Shown here: piece after piece, positions 8,901 through 17,276 of the stretch | Layout: every line of letters begins with the position of its first letter | Numbering within the stretch: position 1 is the first letter of the stretch | Origin: a virus | IMG/VR virus record: IMGVR_UViG_3300030107_001376 | Span: 8,751 to 33,620 of that record | Direction: 5' to 3' (one strand) | Length of the DNA stretch: 24,870 nucleotides | Program-made: the position numbers and the translations under genes | The notes under the pieces: generated by a model | Told to the model about the DNA's origin: nothing | Seen by the model: only the letters and a program-made list of their open reading frames with translations | Databases searched by the model: none

Positions 8901-11900
8901 TGATAAGGTAAAGCAATTTCACCTCTCATCAATAAATTACCTCTTTCATCAACTAATGTAGGTAGCAACCTAGAAGATTCATTATCATTAAAAGAGCTTA
9001 AGCTTTGTATCAAAGGAGCTTGTCCTCCATATCTTTTATTTTCTCCATTGTCATCAGTCCTATTGGTAAAACTCCTTGTATTATTCATAATGTTGTTAAT
9101 AAAAGCAGAATACAATTTATTCTTTACCATTCTATCGCTATAGCTCATTGGATTCGCATCTGGATGCGTTAAATAAAATAACATATTATTAATAGTGGAT
9201 ATGCTCATTGATGAATTATCAGTAGGTAGTTCACCATCACCAATCTCATCTATCATAAATTGTCTCATTGAAATTGGGTTTGTTAATATTTTTCTCATTT
9301 GTTCTAAAGCAAAATCTAGGTCCCCTTGCATTTCAGCAAGTTTTAAACCCGATTCTGCATTATCAAATAAATTTGCATCAGAAGGTGATTCTTTTGCAGT
9401 TGTTACAGATGCGTCTTTTTCAGGTTTAAATCCTATTGATTCTAAGGATATATTTCTTTTTTGACCTGCATTTAAAGAAACATTTGGCAAATCATTCCAT
9501 TTTGTATCATTTAATATGCTTGTATCAATTTTATCAACATCTGAAGAAACTTCTTCAAATACCTTAGCCCCACTTTTAGTAAGTAAAACATCTATTTTAT
9601 TATTGTTAAAAAACTCATCTAACTTTGGTTCATAAACAAATAATGTTTTGCCCAATAAAAGTTCCTTACCTTCCCCACTGGAAGATATAACAGGTTTAAT
9701 AGGATTTTTTGAATTTGGATTATGTCCCATAATTGCATGAGACTCCACCATCATTTCTTTTGATATAAAAGATATACTATCAAATGCAGTTGCTTTTTTA
9801 TGTGCGTTCCCCATAACATTTCTAAAAGACCAATTTCTTATTTGAGGATATTTTTCTTGATAATTTTTTATAACATCTTTCATTTCGCTTCTAAGCAAAG
9901 CACTTCCTTCATCATTCCATATAGAAACAGTATATGCATCTTTCTTCATTCTTTTTAATAATTCTTCAGATGCTTTATCTTTCTTATCGATTTGCCTTCT
10001 AGCAGTTATGACAGAGTATAAATATTCTTTACTTGGTCTTACGAAATTTTTTGTACCGACCAATTTTACTCTTTTTAATATTTTGGATACTTTTTCAGTA
10101 TCGGATTCATTTATTGTATCATATAATTTTTTATTAGTATTACTTCCAACCATTTTTTCAAGAACAAGATACCTAAGAGCTAATTCGTAATTTTCATTAC
10201 TTGAAGGAGTTTCATCTTCAGATGCTTTTTTAAATTCGGCATTTAAATCATCTAAAATCTTTTTATGATTTTTATTTATTATATTTTCTGGAGTAACATG
10301 CTTTTCATAGAAAGCCATAAATGTATCAGCAATTTTAGCTCTATCAGATGCTTTTACTATAATACTGTCCATTCCATTATACATTCTCATTTTTAATAAA
10401 CCTGTATCTGGAACAGAATATGCACCTGGAAAACCTTCAGCAATTCTATCATCTAAGTCTTCGACTCTTTGTATGTTTTTTAAATTACCAAGAGAATCAA
10501 ATCCGTAATTACCAAGTTGCTTTCTAACTTTTTCTTCTTGAGCGCTTATTGTTTTTTGCAACCATTCTGGTATATTTTGAGAAGAATCATCAAGATTATA
10601 CAACCTTGTTTCATGTTTATTAGTGAATGGATTGAATCCCCTTGCTAATACTTCTGTATTAAAAATAATAAGCTCAACATCCATTTCCTTAAAAAGATTT
10701 GTAATCTCATTTTTTTGCATATAATAAGGCTTATCTTCTACTCTAAGACCGTCGCTATGGATTCTCATTTCCTTACCAGTAACTATATTTCTTCTTGCAA
10801 ATACAATTTGAGTTATATCTTCAACAATTTCTTTTTGTTTTCTTCTTCCTAAATCTTTTAATGGTATTATTTCATTGTTTCTTTCAATAGCAGCTCTATT
10901 CATTAATCTTTTAATAGCATCTGCTCTAAAATATTGGTCTTCTGCAAGAGGGTCAAGGTCATCCTTAACTAAAGTATCAAATATTTCTTTTTGAGCTTCG
11001 GCTCCATGGTCTTTATAACTTTGATATATGGGGACATAATCAGATGAAAATGGTGAACGCATTTCAGGCTCTAGGAAAAGATATTTACTAAATAATTGTT
11101 GCATAGATATTGAAGGATTTTTTACAACATCATCAGCATCTCCTACGAATCTACCTTTTGAAAGATTTGCTTGTCTTTCATACTCTCTGTCAACATAATT
11201 ATCATCGTACCCTCTTCTGCTTAATATATTATCTACCTTTTCAAAATATTCATAAGCAACTTTTTCAGCGTCAATTTTTAAATCATAATTTTTATTTGTT
11301 GTAACAATACCAGCATTATGCAACCAAGTCATTATCTGTATTTGTGCTTGTTGACCATATTGTTGGATATAACTATGCATTTTACTTCTAACATTTGTCA
11401 ATCCATTGTTTTCCATAGCTTCAAACAATTCTGAAAGAACTATATTTTCTTCATTCGTATTTCTATTTGATTGAGCATTTCTAATTATTAAATCCAATTG
11501 CGCAGCTTCTTTACTATGTATGTTGATATATGAATCTTCTACAAGAATTAAACCTTTTGATTTATCTGCAATTGTTTCAATGAATCTATTATATTTAGCC
11601 GCAAATGTTGGGTCTTCTGGACTTGTTATTTTTCTTAGTATGAAATTGTTTTTACCAGTCTTTACATTAAATTCAGCTTTTCCATATGTACCATTTGTTT
11701 GCGTCATTACAAATTCAGCTTCAGATGGTTGTATATTTGTATTCTTCCATTTATCTGTATTGATTACTTGAATAACTTTTTGATGAAACCAGTCCCCTAT
11801 CTTATTTAAATCAAAACCTTCAACCTTTAAAAATTCTTCTAATGCTACAACATCATCTGGAGTTGTTTTTGTACTTGATTTAGATACCTCGTATCCACCA

Positions 11901-14509
11901 ACAGCAGTTTGTATAGCTAATACTTTTTGCAACTTTCTTCTAATGTCGGACTTGTCTGCATCAGTAAACCCATCTAAATCAATCTTTTCTACACCTTCTA
12001 TTAGTTTTCCATCATCAGTTAGAAGACCTGCATCTATTAATGATGTTGAAACTTCATCTTTCTTTGTATAGTCTTCTGAAAATATATTAATAACTCTTTT
12101 AGATGTTGACAATGCTTTGTTAGCCATTACAGATGGTAGGTAATCACCGTAATCAGAATATCTAAATTCTCTTGATATATTATCTTTTTGTTTAAATAAT
12201 TCATTTACAGATTTTTCTGATGACCTTATTGAATTATACAAATAAGATAATGTTTCTTCATTTCTAATTGTTGCTTGTTTCTCGGCTTGATTAAATGCAG
12301 AATCACCGAGAACAACACTTCCTCTTTGAATCATTTCATAACTATCAAGCATATTCTGTAATTCTTTAACTGCTTCAGCTCCAGATAAATCACCTAAATA
12401 ATCTAATTCTCCATTTCTTGCCTTTTCTTTAAGTTCTTTGCTTATTGTTATTATTTGAGGTACAATATATTTATCTGGTTCATTATTCAATGAACGAGTT
12501 GTTAATTTAGGAGCAAGGTCTGGAAATGATTTATTTACAAAATTACCAACTATTGATGTTAATTGAGCTTCAAAAGAAGCTGTATTGTCCATTATTTCTT
12601 GATTGTATTTCTCTTCAAAATCATTAACAGTTTCTACTTCTGTTAATTTTTTAAAATTCTTTATTAAATTTCTAGCTTCAGTAGCTCCTATTTCATCCAA
12701 TCCTTTTGAATGATTAAATGTTTCATTAACCATTTTAAGTATCTTTGGAAGCATTGGAAATGTTTCTCCCTGAGCCATAGCAACCTGCACAGACATTTCA
12801 CCTTCTGGAAGAGCATCGTTATTTATACCAGAATCATCATCACTTGCAAATCTATTTTCAATTAGATAATCTTTTAATTCAGCATTGTCTCTTACTAAAG
12901 CATTTCCAAATCTATTATTAGGTGAATCAAAACTTGATGAGTAATGAAAGTTCTTTACATCAAATCCTAATGTATTCAAACCGTCCCTTACTACATTAAT
13001 ATCTTTTCCTAAATCCCATTTTGCAGGATTGGCTTTTCTTTGGGTGTATGCGCCAATCATCATATTGCCTAATAAATCATAGTTATCCCAATCAACTCCA
13101 TACTGAGCTCCCATAACATTCATTTGAGCCCAATGAGCTGCATTAAATACTGCTCCACCTAAAAACATTCTCGGTAATGCTTTAACTGTGCTATTCCAAG
13201 ATTCTTTAGTAGACCATTTCATAAGGTCTCTACCAAATTGATTTTTTTCTTTATTTAAATAACCAACTACTTTGGATTTATATCCACCTTTAAAATCGTT
13301 TTGAATCTCTTCTCTAAGACTTTTTGCTCCCATTTTTCTATCATGTGGATGTTTTAATAAATCATATGTTTTTCCACCAATTACAACTTCAGTAGATTTT
13401 CCATTTCTAGACCTCATTTCACCCATAAATCTTAATCTTTCAGCTAATTCTTTGCGACTCATATTTTTATATGGATTTCTTCTAAAAATAGATTTCATTC
13501 CATCAAGAAAATCACGCCTACTATTTGCTATCTTACCTAAAGGTTTTAAATATTCAATAGATGATAATCCTACCCCAGTAAGAGCTCCTGCTCCAACTGC
13601 AATAGAAAAATTAGCCCAATTAAATTCTTGTTGTTTACCTCTCCACATCTCTTTGCCTTGATAAACTCCCTCCATAGCTGCGTCAATAAAACTAAATACA
13701 AATACATCGTTCAATGCTTGCCCAACAATTCTTCCTTTAGCTGTATTGCCATATAATTGTTTACCTAATTGCAACATATCTTGAACTGGTACGCCTTTTT
13801 CTGCAACTTTTTTTGTCATTTCTCTAAGAGCTTTTGCCTCAGAGCTTTTTAATGTGCCAGTCGCAAGTCCAGCTTTTATTTGTAGGTCTACTTCTCTAGA
13901 TAAACTTTTTCTAAATGTCTTAGCTGTTAATTCAGCATTATTAGCGTTTCTTGCAATAGTCCCACTAATATCTTTTTTAAATAAATTTATTGTCTTTTTA
14001 TCTATTCCAGCTTTTTTACCAGCTTTTGTAAATTCTTTTAGTACAGCAGATTCAGATGACTTTCCAAATGCTTTTGAAACAAGTGGTAATATAGTTTTCC
14101 CAGCTACTCCCCTAGCTACTTTTAAAGGAGCTCCTTGAACATACCCAAGAACAGAACCTGCCATTCCAGCAAGTCTAGCTTCTGGGGATTCTAAATCAAG
14201 AACCTCTTCTTTTATATATTCTTCAGTACCGGGAGATATTAAATCAGCTAAAACACCAGCAAGTCCAAGACTTCCAGTATCTACAGCTTGATAAGCAAAT
14301 GAACCTAAAGCATTCCAAGCGGATACTTTATCTTCGCCTATTATTTGTTGTTGCTGAGATTCTGCAAATGATTGAAGGTCTGGAGTAGAAAATGTATCAT
14401 CAGATAAAGGTTTTCTTTCTGGTGAGAAATCAAAGTCAGTTTCAGATTGAAGCTGAGAGCCTGATGCTATTTTGTCATACAGGGATTTTTGAGTTTTTGT
14501 TAAAGACAT
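5915..14509 (-). CDS. Giant virion RNA polymerase (double-psi beta-barrel type) with N-terminal ejection-like region
   Basis: A 2864-residue protein. Residues 1-550 look like an ejection protein: Gly/Ala-rich hydrophobic segments at about 110-136 and 297-318 (NFSIAVGAGALTGVG) among basic helices. The catalytic signature is VYEGDYDADKIDYF with D1993, D1995 and D1997, the pattern D-[FY]-D-x-D-K. It corresponds to the metal-binding DFDGD of RNA polymerase beta-prime and the DxDxD of YonO, QDE-1 and crAss-like phage gp66. About 35 residues upstream is RRNPRTRPNDI (1952-1962), matching the NRxPTLHR segment at the same distance in beta-prime. A first barrel is suggested by AFDSISFISKEMM (1575-1587), PIKPVI (K1605) and TKSGAKVF (K1645, K1649). 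The gene starts directly after the TAG of the 415-residue gene, without a clear Shine-Dalgarno, so translation is probably coupled. Seen: motifs and spacing. Known: this family includes packaged phage polymerases. Inferred: injected with DNA to transcribe early genes. Confidence 0.72.
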   Translation of the reverse strand: MSLTKTQKSLYDKIASGSQLQSETDFDFSPERKPLSDDTFSTPDLQSFAESQQQQIIGEDKVSAWNALGSFAYQAVDTGSLGLAGVLADLISPGTEEYIKEEVLDLESPEARLAGMAGSVLGYVQGAPLKVARGVAGKTILPLVSKAFGKSSESAVLKEFTKAGKKAGIDKKTINLFKKDISGTIARNANNAELTAKTFRKSLSREVDLQIKAGLATGTLKSSEAKALREMTKKVAEKGVPVQDMLQLGKQLYGNTAKGRIVGQALNDVFVFSFIDAAMEGVYQGKEMWRGKQQEFNWANFSIAVGAGALTGVGLSSIEYLKPLGKIANSRRDFLDGMKSIFRRNPYKNMSRKELAERLRFMGEMRSRNGKSTEVVIGGKTYDLLKHPHDRKMGAKSLREEIQNDFKGGYKSKVVGYLNKEKNQFGRDLMKWSTKESWNSTVKALPRMFLGGAVFNAAHWAQMNVMGAQYGVDWDNYDLLGNMMIGAYTQRKANPAKWDLGKDINVVRDGLNTLGFDVKNFHYSSSFDSPNNRFGNALVRDNAELKDYLIENRFASDDDSGINNDALPEGEMSVQVAMAQGETFPMLPKILKMVNETFNHSKGLDEIGATEARNLIKNFKKLTEVETVNDFEEKYNQEIMDNTASFEAQLTSIVGNFVNKSFPDLAPKLTTRSLNNEPDKYIVPQIITISKELKEKARNGELDYLGDLSGAEAVKELQNMLDSYEMIQRGSVVLGDSAFNQAEKQATIRNEETLSYLYNSIRSSEKSVNELFKQKDNISREFRYSDYGDYLPSVMANKALSTSKRVINIFSEDYTKKDEVSTSLIDAGLLTDDGKLIEGVEKIDLDGFTDADKSDIRRKLQKVLAIQTAVGGYEVSKSSTKTTPDDVVALEEFLKVEGFDLNKIGDWFHQKVIQVINTDKWKNTNIQPSEAEFVMTQTNGTYGKAEFNVKTGKNNFILRKITSPEDPTFAAKYNRFIETIADKSKGLILVEDSYINIHSKEAAQLDLIIRNAQSNRNTNEENIVLSELFEAMENNGLTNVRSKMHSYIQQYGQQAQIQIMTWLHNAGIVTTNKNYDLKIDAEKVAYEYFEKVDNILSRRGYDDNYVDREYERQANLSKGRFVGDADDVVKNPSISMQQLFSKYLFLEPEMRSPFSSDYVPIYQSYKDHGAEAQKEIFDTLVKDDLDPLAEDQYFRADAIKRLMNRAAIERNNEIIPLKDLGRRKQKEIVEDITQIVFARRNIVTGKEMRIHSDGLRVEDKPYYMQKNEITNLFKEMDVELIIFNTEVLARGFNPFTNKHETRLYNLDDSSQNIPEWLQKTISAQEEKVRKQLGNYGFDSLGNLKNIQRVEDLDDRIAEGFPGAYSVPDTGLLKMRMYNGMDSIIVKASDRAKIADTFMAFYEKHVTPENIINKNHKKILDDLNAEFKKASEDETPSSNENYELALRYLVLEKMVGSNTNKKLYDTINESDTEKVSKILKRVKLVGTKNFVRPSKEYLYSVITARRQIDKKDKASEELLKRMKKDAYTVSIWNDEGSALLRSEMKDVIKNYQEKYPQIRNWSFRNVMGNAHKKATAFDSISFISKEMMVESHAIMGHNPNSKNPIKPVISSSGEGKELLLGKTLFVYEPKLDEFFNNNKIDVLLTKSGAKVFEEVSSDVDKIDTSILNDTKWNDLPNVSLNAGQKRNISLESIGFKPEKDASVTTAKESPSDANLFDNAESGLKLAEMQGDLDFALEQMRKILTNPISMRQFMIDEIGDGELPTDNSSMSISTINNMLFYLTHPDANPMSYSDRMVKNKLYSAFINNIMNNTRSFTNRTDDNGENKRYGGQAPLIQSLSSFNDNESSRLLPTLVDERGNLLMRGEIALPYHERKSTLDKLEGRGVRIVDNEKVFTVDEFINDYISKIDDDIPQEELQRFRDILSKSSLEDVFDILKQSGDEVDSKYQLGIISRRNPRTRPNDITLLGLAGFLDEGYGNSAMVNSMDIVNVYEGDYDADKIDYFFAHNDYFFDHIKRSQSFFVQAIDPSNLQMKGNFHFGLTANESTKAVEKMVGDSRSYMKAIGMVQKTPRELNYLDNLSNKNFLSTNRASMEDFIREDDQGNVDGPGVLFKNAKKELITIDYRSLDFFMRSALEMQYIVDGDGQLNPEIAGDIFSWKNDFLFPEILKSIAPNEFTTRDAKEVVDNKGANNDGKRVRIFQKLTYDKASKKYRESNLDLTNAEKAIIKEMISEYSALLQVTGKEHYADTGEGQRVDFDSFINQANTFIGFNKNLESGVWKNLTSKRALRGKDYEELKDIFGFDYNKKKKRVEFKNDLFEYIRGQGENISKGKSGSYIDRMVVNIAKSDLFKNEDRAILDETMDAVDDWYVEMMSNSNVKDSDAFGDDLVKQVLQVNKKIGTVKYLDKKIRQIGNSNASYKWKNEKIKRIKYVIEKLKGEIRDNYGQYVPFKNQDLTKIEFVNLENDPDLKYATVYFNTINSLLKTEIIGASRYDDFKTSLDDKGRKDLKRLKKLRSGIYGDTSLINEIAQYGDKSVLTKRDIEILNSYNADDFYEWQMKYINSKVNEHGMEFLMAFMEPSRDKKKVGVYKNRAVSIPYVDVNRYKLGIRFLTDLVHGRRRTHDDLIDAGVYDEAQVQKIKENAPILLNILRSTEGHYTKFFRGDHMMRRESEVNRERYGLASFDPYLERQIKSYEEFSWMRNNMPYNTTSIVNNSVLDFYKNMYQSLGKGQEFDKFLTELDNISVELSSNTLTNPYKYMGMRLQLDADFQKFISSGIDFMQSGEHGTDNIVKITEHPAFKLSRGFKFMEAKAGEEGLTLEKSSKVILDRIRQLSVLDANLIKAKESLMVRETSQELFNEMKQGLDC

Positions 14510-15757
14510 CTACTTAGGAAGAGACGGAGGCATTATAAAAGAGGCTAATGAAGCATCGAAATAATTGTTATTCAATTCATCTTCAATTAATCTAAGAGCA
14601 GCTGAAAGACTATCTACAGCTGAATCAGCTTCTTCTAGGAAAGCATCTTTATTTAATAACAATTCATTTTCTTCAACAGTTCTTTGGTCTTCTGGTACTC
14701 TTTCAGCTTTTTGAATTGCTTGTTGTATCATATATCTCTGCTCGTTTGCAGTCATTAATTTTTGCCTATTTAATTGAGACTCATCTAGATTAAGAATTGT
14801 TTTTTCTTTAAGATTTGTCAAGTCTCCAAGGCTTAGTAAAGCTGTCTCAATTCTTTTCTTTTTTACTTCTGGGTCTACTGGGTCAAGTGCAGGTTCCATG
14901 TCTCCTATTTGTTCTGGAAGTTCCATATCTCCTTGCAATCTATACTCTTCTTCTTCTCTATCTATAGCTAGATTTACTATTTTATGTTTATTTGCAATTT
15001 GAGATAAAGAAGTCAAATCATTTATATTCGTGAAATGTGCCAAAGCTTCATATATTCTTTTTTCACCAGTTGCTAATTTTTCACCTCTTGCTTTTTTGTC
15101 AAGAGAATCATGGTAAACATCAAGCAAATCAACTAAAGGTTGATTGGTTCCTAATTGAGCAGCTGAAAATAAACTTCCAGATATTTCAGTTGCTAAGAAT
15201 TGCCTTTCTTTTTTCGAAAGTCTTGGGGCTGATTTAGACAATGCAATATTTACGTTTCTATGTATATCCTCAACAGAAACATCTTCTTGTTGGGCTATTG
15301 CAGCAGCATCTTGAAATCCAAATTTATCTACAAATGTAGTAGCTACTTGAGCTAAATTTTCAAGTTGTTCTTGTTTTAAATATTTTAAAGAATCTTCAAA
15401 TTTTGCTCTACTAAATGTTTCAGCAGCTCTTTTTTCTACTGCCAATGCTCTATCTTCAGCCTTAGATAATCTAGTTTCTCTACTTTTTCTTATTTCTTGT
15501 TCTTCATCCAATCTTTTTTGAGTTTGTCTTGCTTCCCAAGTACTTACTCCAAGTTTATCTTTTTCTAATCCCATCTGAGCTTCTCTATATCTTTCAGAAG
15601 CTGACATTTCATCGCTTTTTAATTGGAGCTCAAGTTCTTTAAATCTTTTACTTTGAGCCATCTCCATAAATCCAAGAGCTTCTTGAACTTTAAGCTGGTC
15701 ACGTTGTTGATTATATTGTAATATTCTATTTATTGATTGTAATACTTCAGCTGCCAT
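14510..15757 (-). CDS. Coiled-coil internal virion protein candidate
   Basis: A 415-residue, highly charged protein. Residues 1-130 are one long Glu/Lys/Gln/Arg-rich helix with Leu spacing (for example KRFKELELQLKSDEMSASER), expected to form a coiled coil. The middle (about 130-260) is helical with mixed composition, and an acidic Pro-containing linker (PEQIGDMEPALDPVDPE) precedes a second helical part. There is no signal peptide or membrane span. A GGAG Shine-Dalgarno lies before the ATG; 2 bases separate it from the 263-residue gene upstream, and its TAG abuts the giant polymerase start. In T7-like phages the middle ejection protein (gp15) has the same place between a gp14-like and a gp16-like protein, so I infer a comparable role. 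There is no sequence motif to prove it. Confidence 0.65.
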   Translation of the reverse strand: MAAEVLQSINRILQYNQQRDQLKVQEALGFMEMAQSKRFKELELQLKSDEMSASERYREAQMGLEKDKLGVSTWEARQTQKRLDEEQEIRKSRETRLSKAEDRALAVEKRAAETFSRAKFEDSLKYLKQEQLENLAQVATTFVDKFGFQDAAAIAQQEDVSVEDIHRNVNIALSKSAPRLSKKERQFLATEISGSLFSAAQLGTNQPLVDLLDVYHDSLDKKARGEKLATGEKRIYEALAHFTNINDLTSLSQIANKHKIVNLAIDREEEEYRLQGDMELPEQIGDMEPALDPVDPEVKKKRIETALLSLGDLTNLKEKTILNLDESQLNRQKLMTANEQRYMIQQAIQKAERVPEDQRTVEENELLLNKDAFLEEADSAVDSLSAALRLIEDELNNNYFDASLASFIMPPSLPK

Positions 15758-15759
15758 AA

Positions 15760-16551
15760 TTAACTCCAGAATTTATCTGGGTCCCCCCATCCTCTAATAT
15801 TTTTACCTAAATACCATTTATCAGCTGCTTGTTCAGATAAACTTATTTCTCTTTCAAATTTTTGTCTTTCTGCTTTTAATCTTGCTTTAGATTGTTCATA
15901 ATTTGCGGCTATGTCACCTAAACTCCTTCCGTATTCTCCAAGCATTCCTTCTTTATATGAAGATGCTTTTTCTTGAATAATATCTAAAGACCTTTCCTTA
16001 CCCGCTTCAGATTCTCCAGAATAAGCTAATCCTGTTTTACCAGCAGTTCTTGAAAAAGATTCGATTATTTGACCTTTTTCTATACCTGTTTTTGTTGAAA
16101 AATCTTCTATTTCTTTTCCAAATTTCTGACCAACAAGTTGTCTTTGAGATGCCACTGCTTCTGATAATCTTGCTTCAGATTCTTCAATGTCTAAAAGACC
16201 AGCTCGAGATTCTCTCAACCTTGCTTCAGCAGCATCTTGTTGAGCTGAACCAGCTCCATAAGAAGATACCCCTCCTAATAAAACGCTCAATCCAGTTAAA
16301 GCAGCTGTTACCCAATTTTCTCTTAACCCAGTTTCTGGATTAATTGTTTTAGAACCAATAGCATCAACAAGAGATTCTCCAAGTGCGTCACCCATTAGTT
16401 TTTCTTCAAAAGCGTTACCATGTTCAACTCTTCCATCAGAGAATTGCAGTATTCTATCATCTCCATGTCTCCCTTTTTGAGCTAAAGAAGATAAATGATT
16501 TTTTGCTATTGAATTACTCATTCGAGCTCCATAATTTTTTTGTCCAATCAT
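15760..16551 (-). CDS. T7 gp14-like internal virion protein candidate
   Basis: A 263-residue protein with one hydrophobic, Gly-rich segment (WVTAALTGLSVLLGGVSSYG, about 78-97) followed by GAGSAQQDAAEARLRE and a long Ala/Glu/Arg-rich helix. A hydrophobic Gly segment followed by a Gln/Ala-rich coiled coil is the layout of small ejection proteins such as T7 gp14, which enter the outer membrane during DNA delivery. Two starts are plausible. The ATG at 16551 (used here) has TCTGGAG upstream and overlaps the previous gene by 38 bases. The ATG at 16521 (residue 11, MSNSIAKNH) has ATGGAG upstream and overlaps by only 8 bases. Two bases separate its end from the coiled-coil gene. Role inferred from composition and neighbours. 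Confidence 0.66.
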   Translation of the reverse strand: MIGQKNYGARMSNSIAKNHLSSLAQKGRHGDDRILQFSDGRVEHGNAFEEKLMGDALGESLVDAIGSKTINPETGLRENWVTAALTGLSVLLGGVSSYGAGSAQQDAAEARLRESRAGLLDIEESEARLSEAVASQRQLVGQKFGKEIEDFSTKTGIEKGQIIESFSRTAGKTGLAYSGESEAGKERSLDIIQEKASSYKEGMLGEYGRSLGDIAANYEQSKARLKAERQKFEREISLSEQAADKWYLGKNIRGWGDPDKFWS

Positions 16552-17218
16552 ATAAATCTCCAGATGTAGCCTTTGGATATAATTCTAAAAATTGATTTCT
16601 TTCAGCTTCTTCTAATAAACTCCACGTTGCTCCAGTTTTAAAATCGGAATCTCCATAATCAGCTTCATATGTACTTATATCGCCCATATTTTCTTGAAAC
16701 CCGAAATAATCAGAAGATTCTAATCCCAATTCATCCCAATCGGATATTCCTTTTGCATATTTACCAGCAGCTGTTACCCTAGCTTTTGTAAATTGAGTAG
16801 CATCATCTCCACTTCCAAATTGATACATTGGCTTATCGCCTTTTAATCTATCCCATATGTTTCGTTCAATCTCATGAGCTTCAAACTTTTGTGTATATTC
16901 TGATGGTTTTTGTGCTTTAAATTCTTCAAAAGAAAGGTCTCCAGTATATTCTTTTTGAAATCTTTTCTTTTCAAGTTCTGGTAAATATTCTGTTTCTAAT
17001 GTTTTTTTATCTTCATACATACCAGCTGCTGTAGTTGCCAATTCTAATCCAGTAGCAGCTACCTTAACTTTTTCATTTAATTCATCTAAAGACATAGCTG
17101 CTTTTTTTGTTTCATAATCTATCGCTCCCCATCGGTCGCTAATGTCATATAAACTTGCTTGATATTTACCAGATGCCCTACCAGCAGACAAACCGGCTTG
17201 AAAAAGAGATTTAGCCAT
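16514..17218 (-). CDS. Virion-associated protein, unknown function, first of the ejection cassette
   Basis: A 234-residue protein of no recognised family. The N-terminus is Ala/Gly/Ser-rich and mildly hydrophobic (SLFQAGLSAGRASGKYQASL). The middle is a charged helix, and the C-terminus is acidic and rich in Tyr/Trp/Asp (STYEADYGDSDFKTGATW). It is translated just before, and overlaps, the gp14-like gene, so it is likely part of the same virion cassette. The start has no visible Shine-Dalgarno: the bases before the ATG are AT-only with a TATAAT box. This is unusual here, where GGAG-type sites are common. The start of this gene coincides with the largest gap in the - strand block. Confidence 0.6.
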   Translation of the reverse strand: MAKSLFQAGLSAGRASGKYQASLYDISDRWGAIDYETKKAAMSLDELNEKVKVAATGLELATTAAGMYEDKKTLETEYLPELEKKRFQKEYTGDLSFEEFKAQKPSEYTQKFEAHEIERNIWDRLKGDKPMYQFGSGDDATQFTKARVTAAGKYAKGISDWDELGLESSDYFGFQENMGDISTYEADYGDSDFKTGATWSLLEEAERNQFLELYPKATSGDLYDWTKKLWSSNE

Positions 17219-17276
17219 ATTGATTATATACTTTTACTATTTAATTTAACGAACATATTATTTTTATCCAATAGCA
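17219..17276 (-). promoter_or_regulatory. AT-rich gap with TATAAT box before the ejection cassette, candidate promoter
   Basis: This 58-base gap is the only real intergenic space in the - strand block, where other junctions overlap or are a few bases. It is almost pure A/T. TATAAT, a perfect sigma70-type -10 hexamer, lies at 17228-17223, only 4 bases before the ATG at 17218. A start about 7 bases downstream would give a nearly leaderless mRNA, in line with the missing Shine-Dalgarno. I see no convincing TTGACA -35 box at normal distance. TATAAT also arises easily by chance in such AT-rich DNA. Confidence 0.25.

Noticed and set aside
5915-14509. T7-type single-subunit RNA polymerase (as in N4 virion polymerase)
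   Set aside because: The polymerase signal seen is the DxDxD barrel type. I did not find the T7-family motif order (A, B with RxxxKxxxxxxYG, C with HD) in the chain.
16050-16343. 97-codon Leu/Gln-rich open frame on the + strand
   Set aside because: Shadow of the Glu/Ala/Ser-rich gp14-like gene; leucine runs are an artefact of the reading frame.
16514-16551. Frameshifted single gene across the 234- and 263-residue ORFs
   Set aside because: The second ORF has its own starts with GGAG sites, and the overlap has no slippery run with a following structure.
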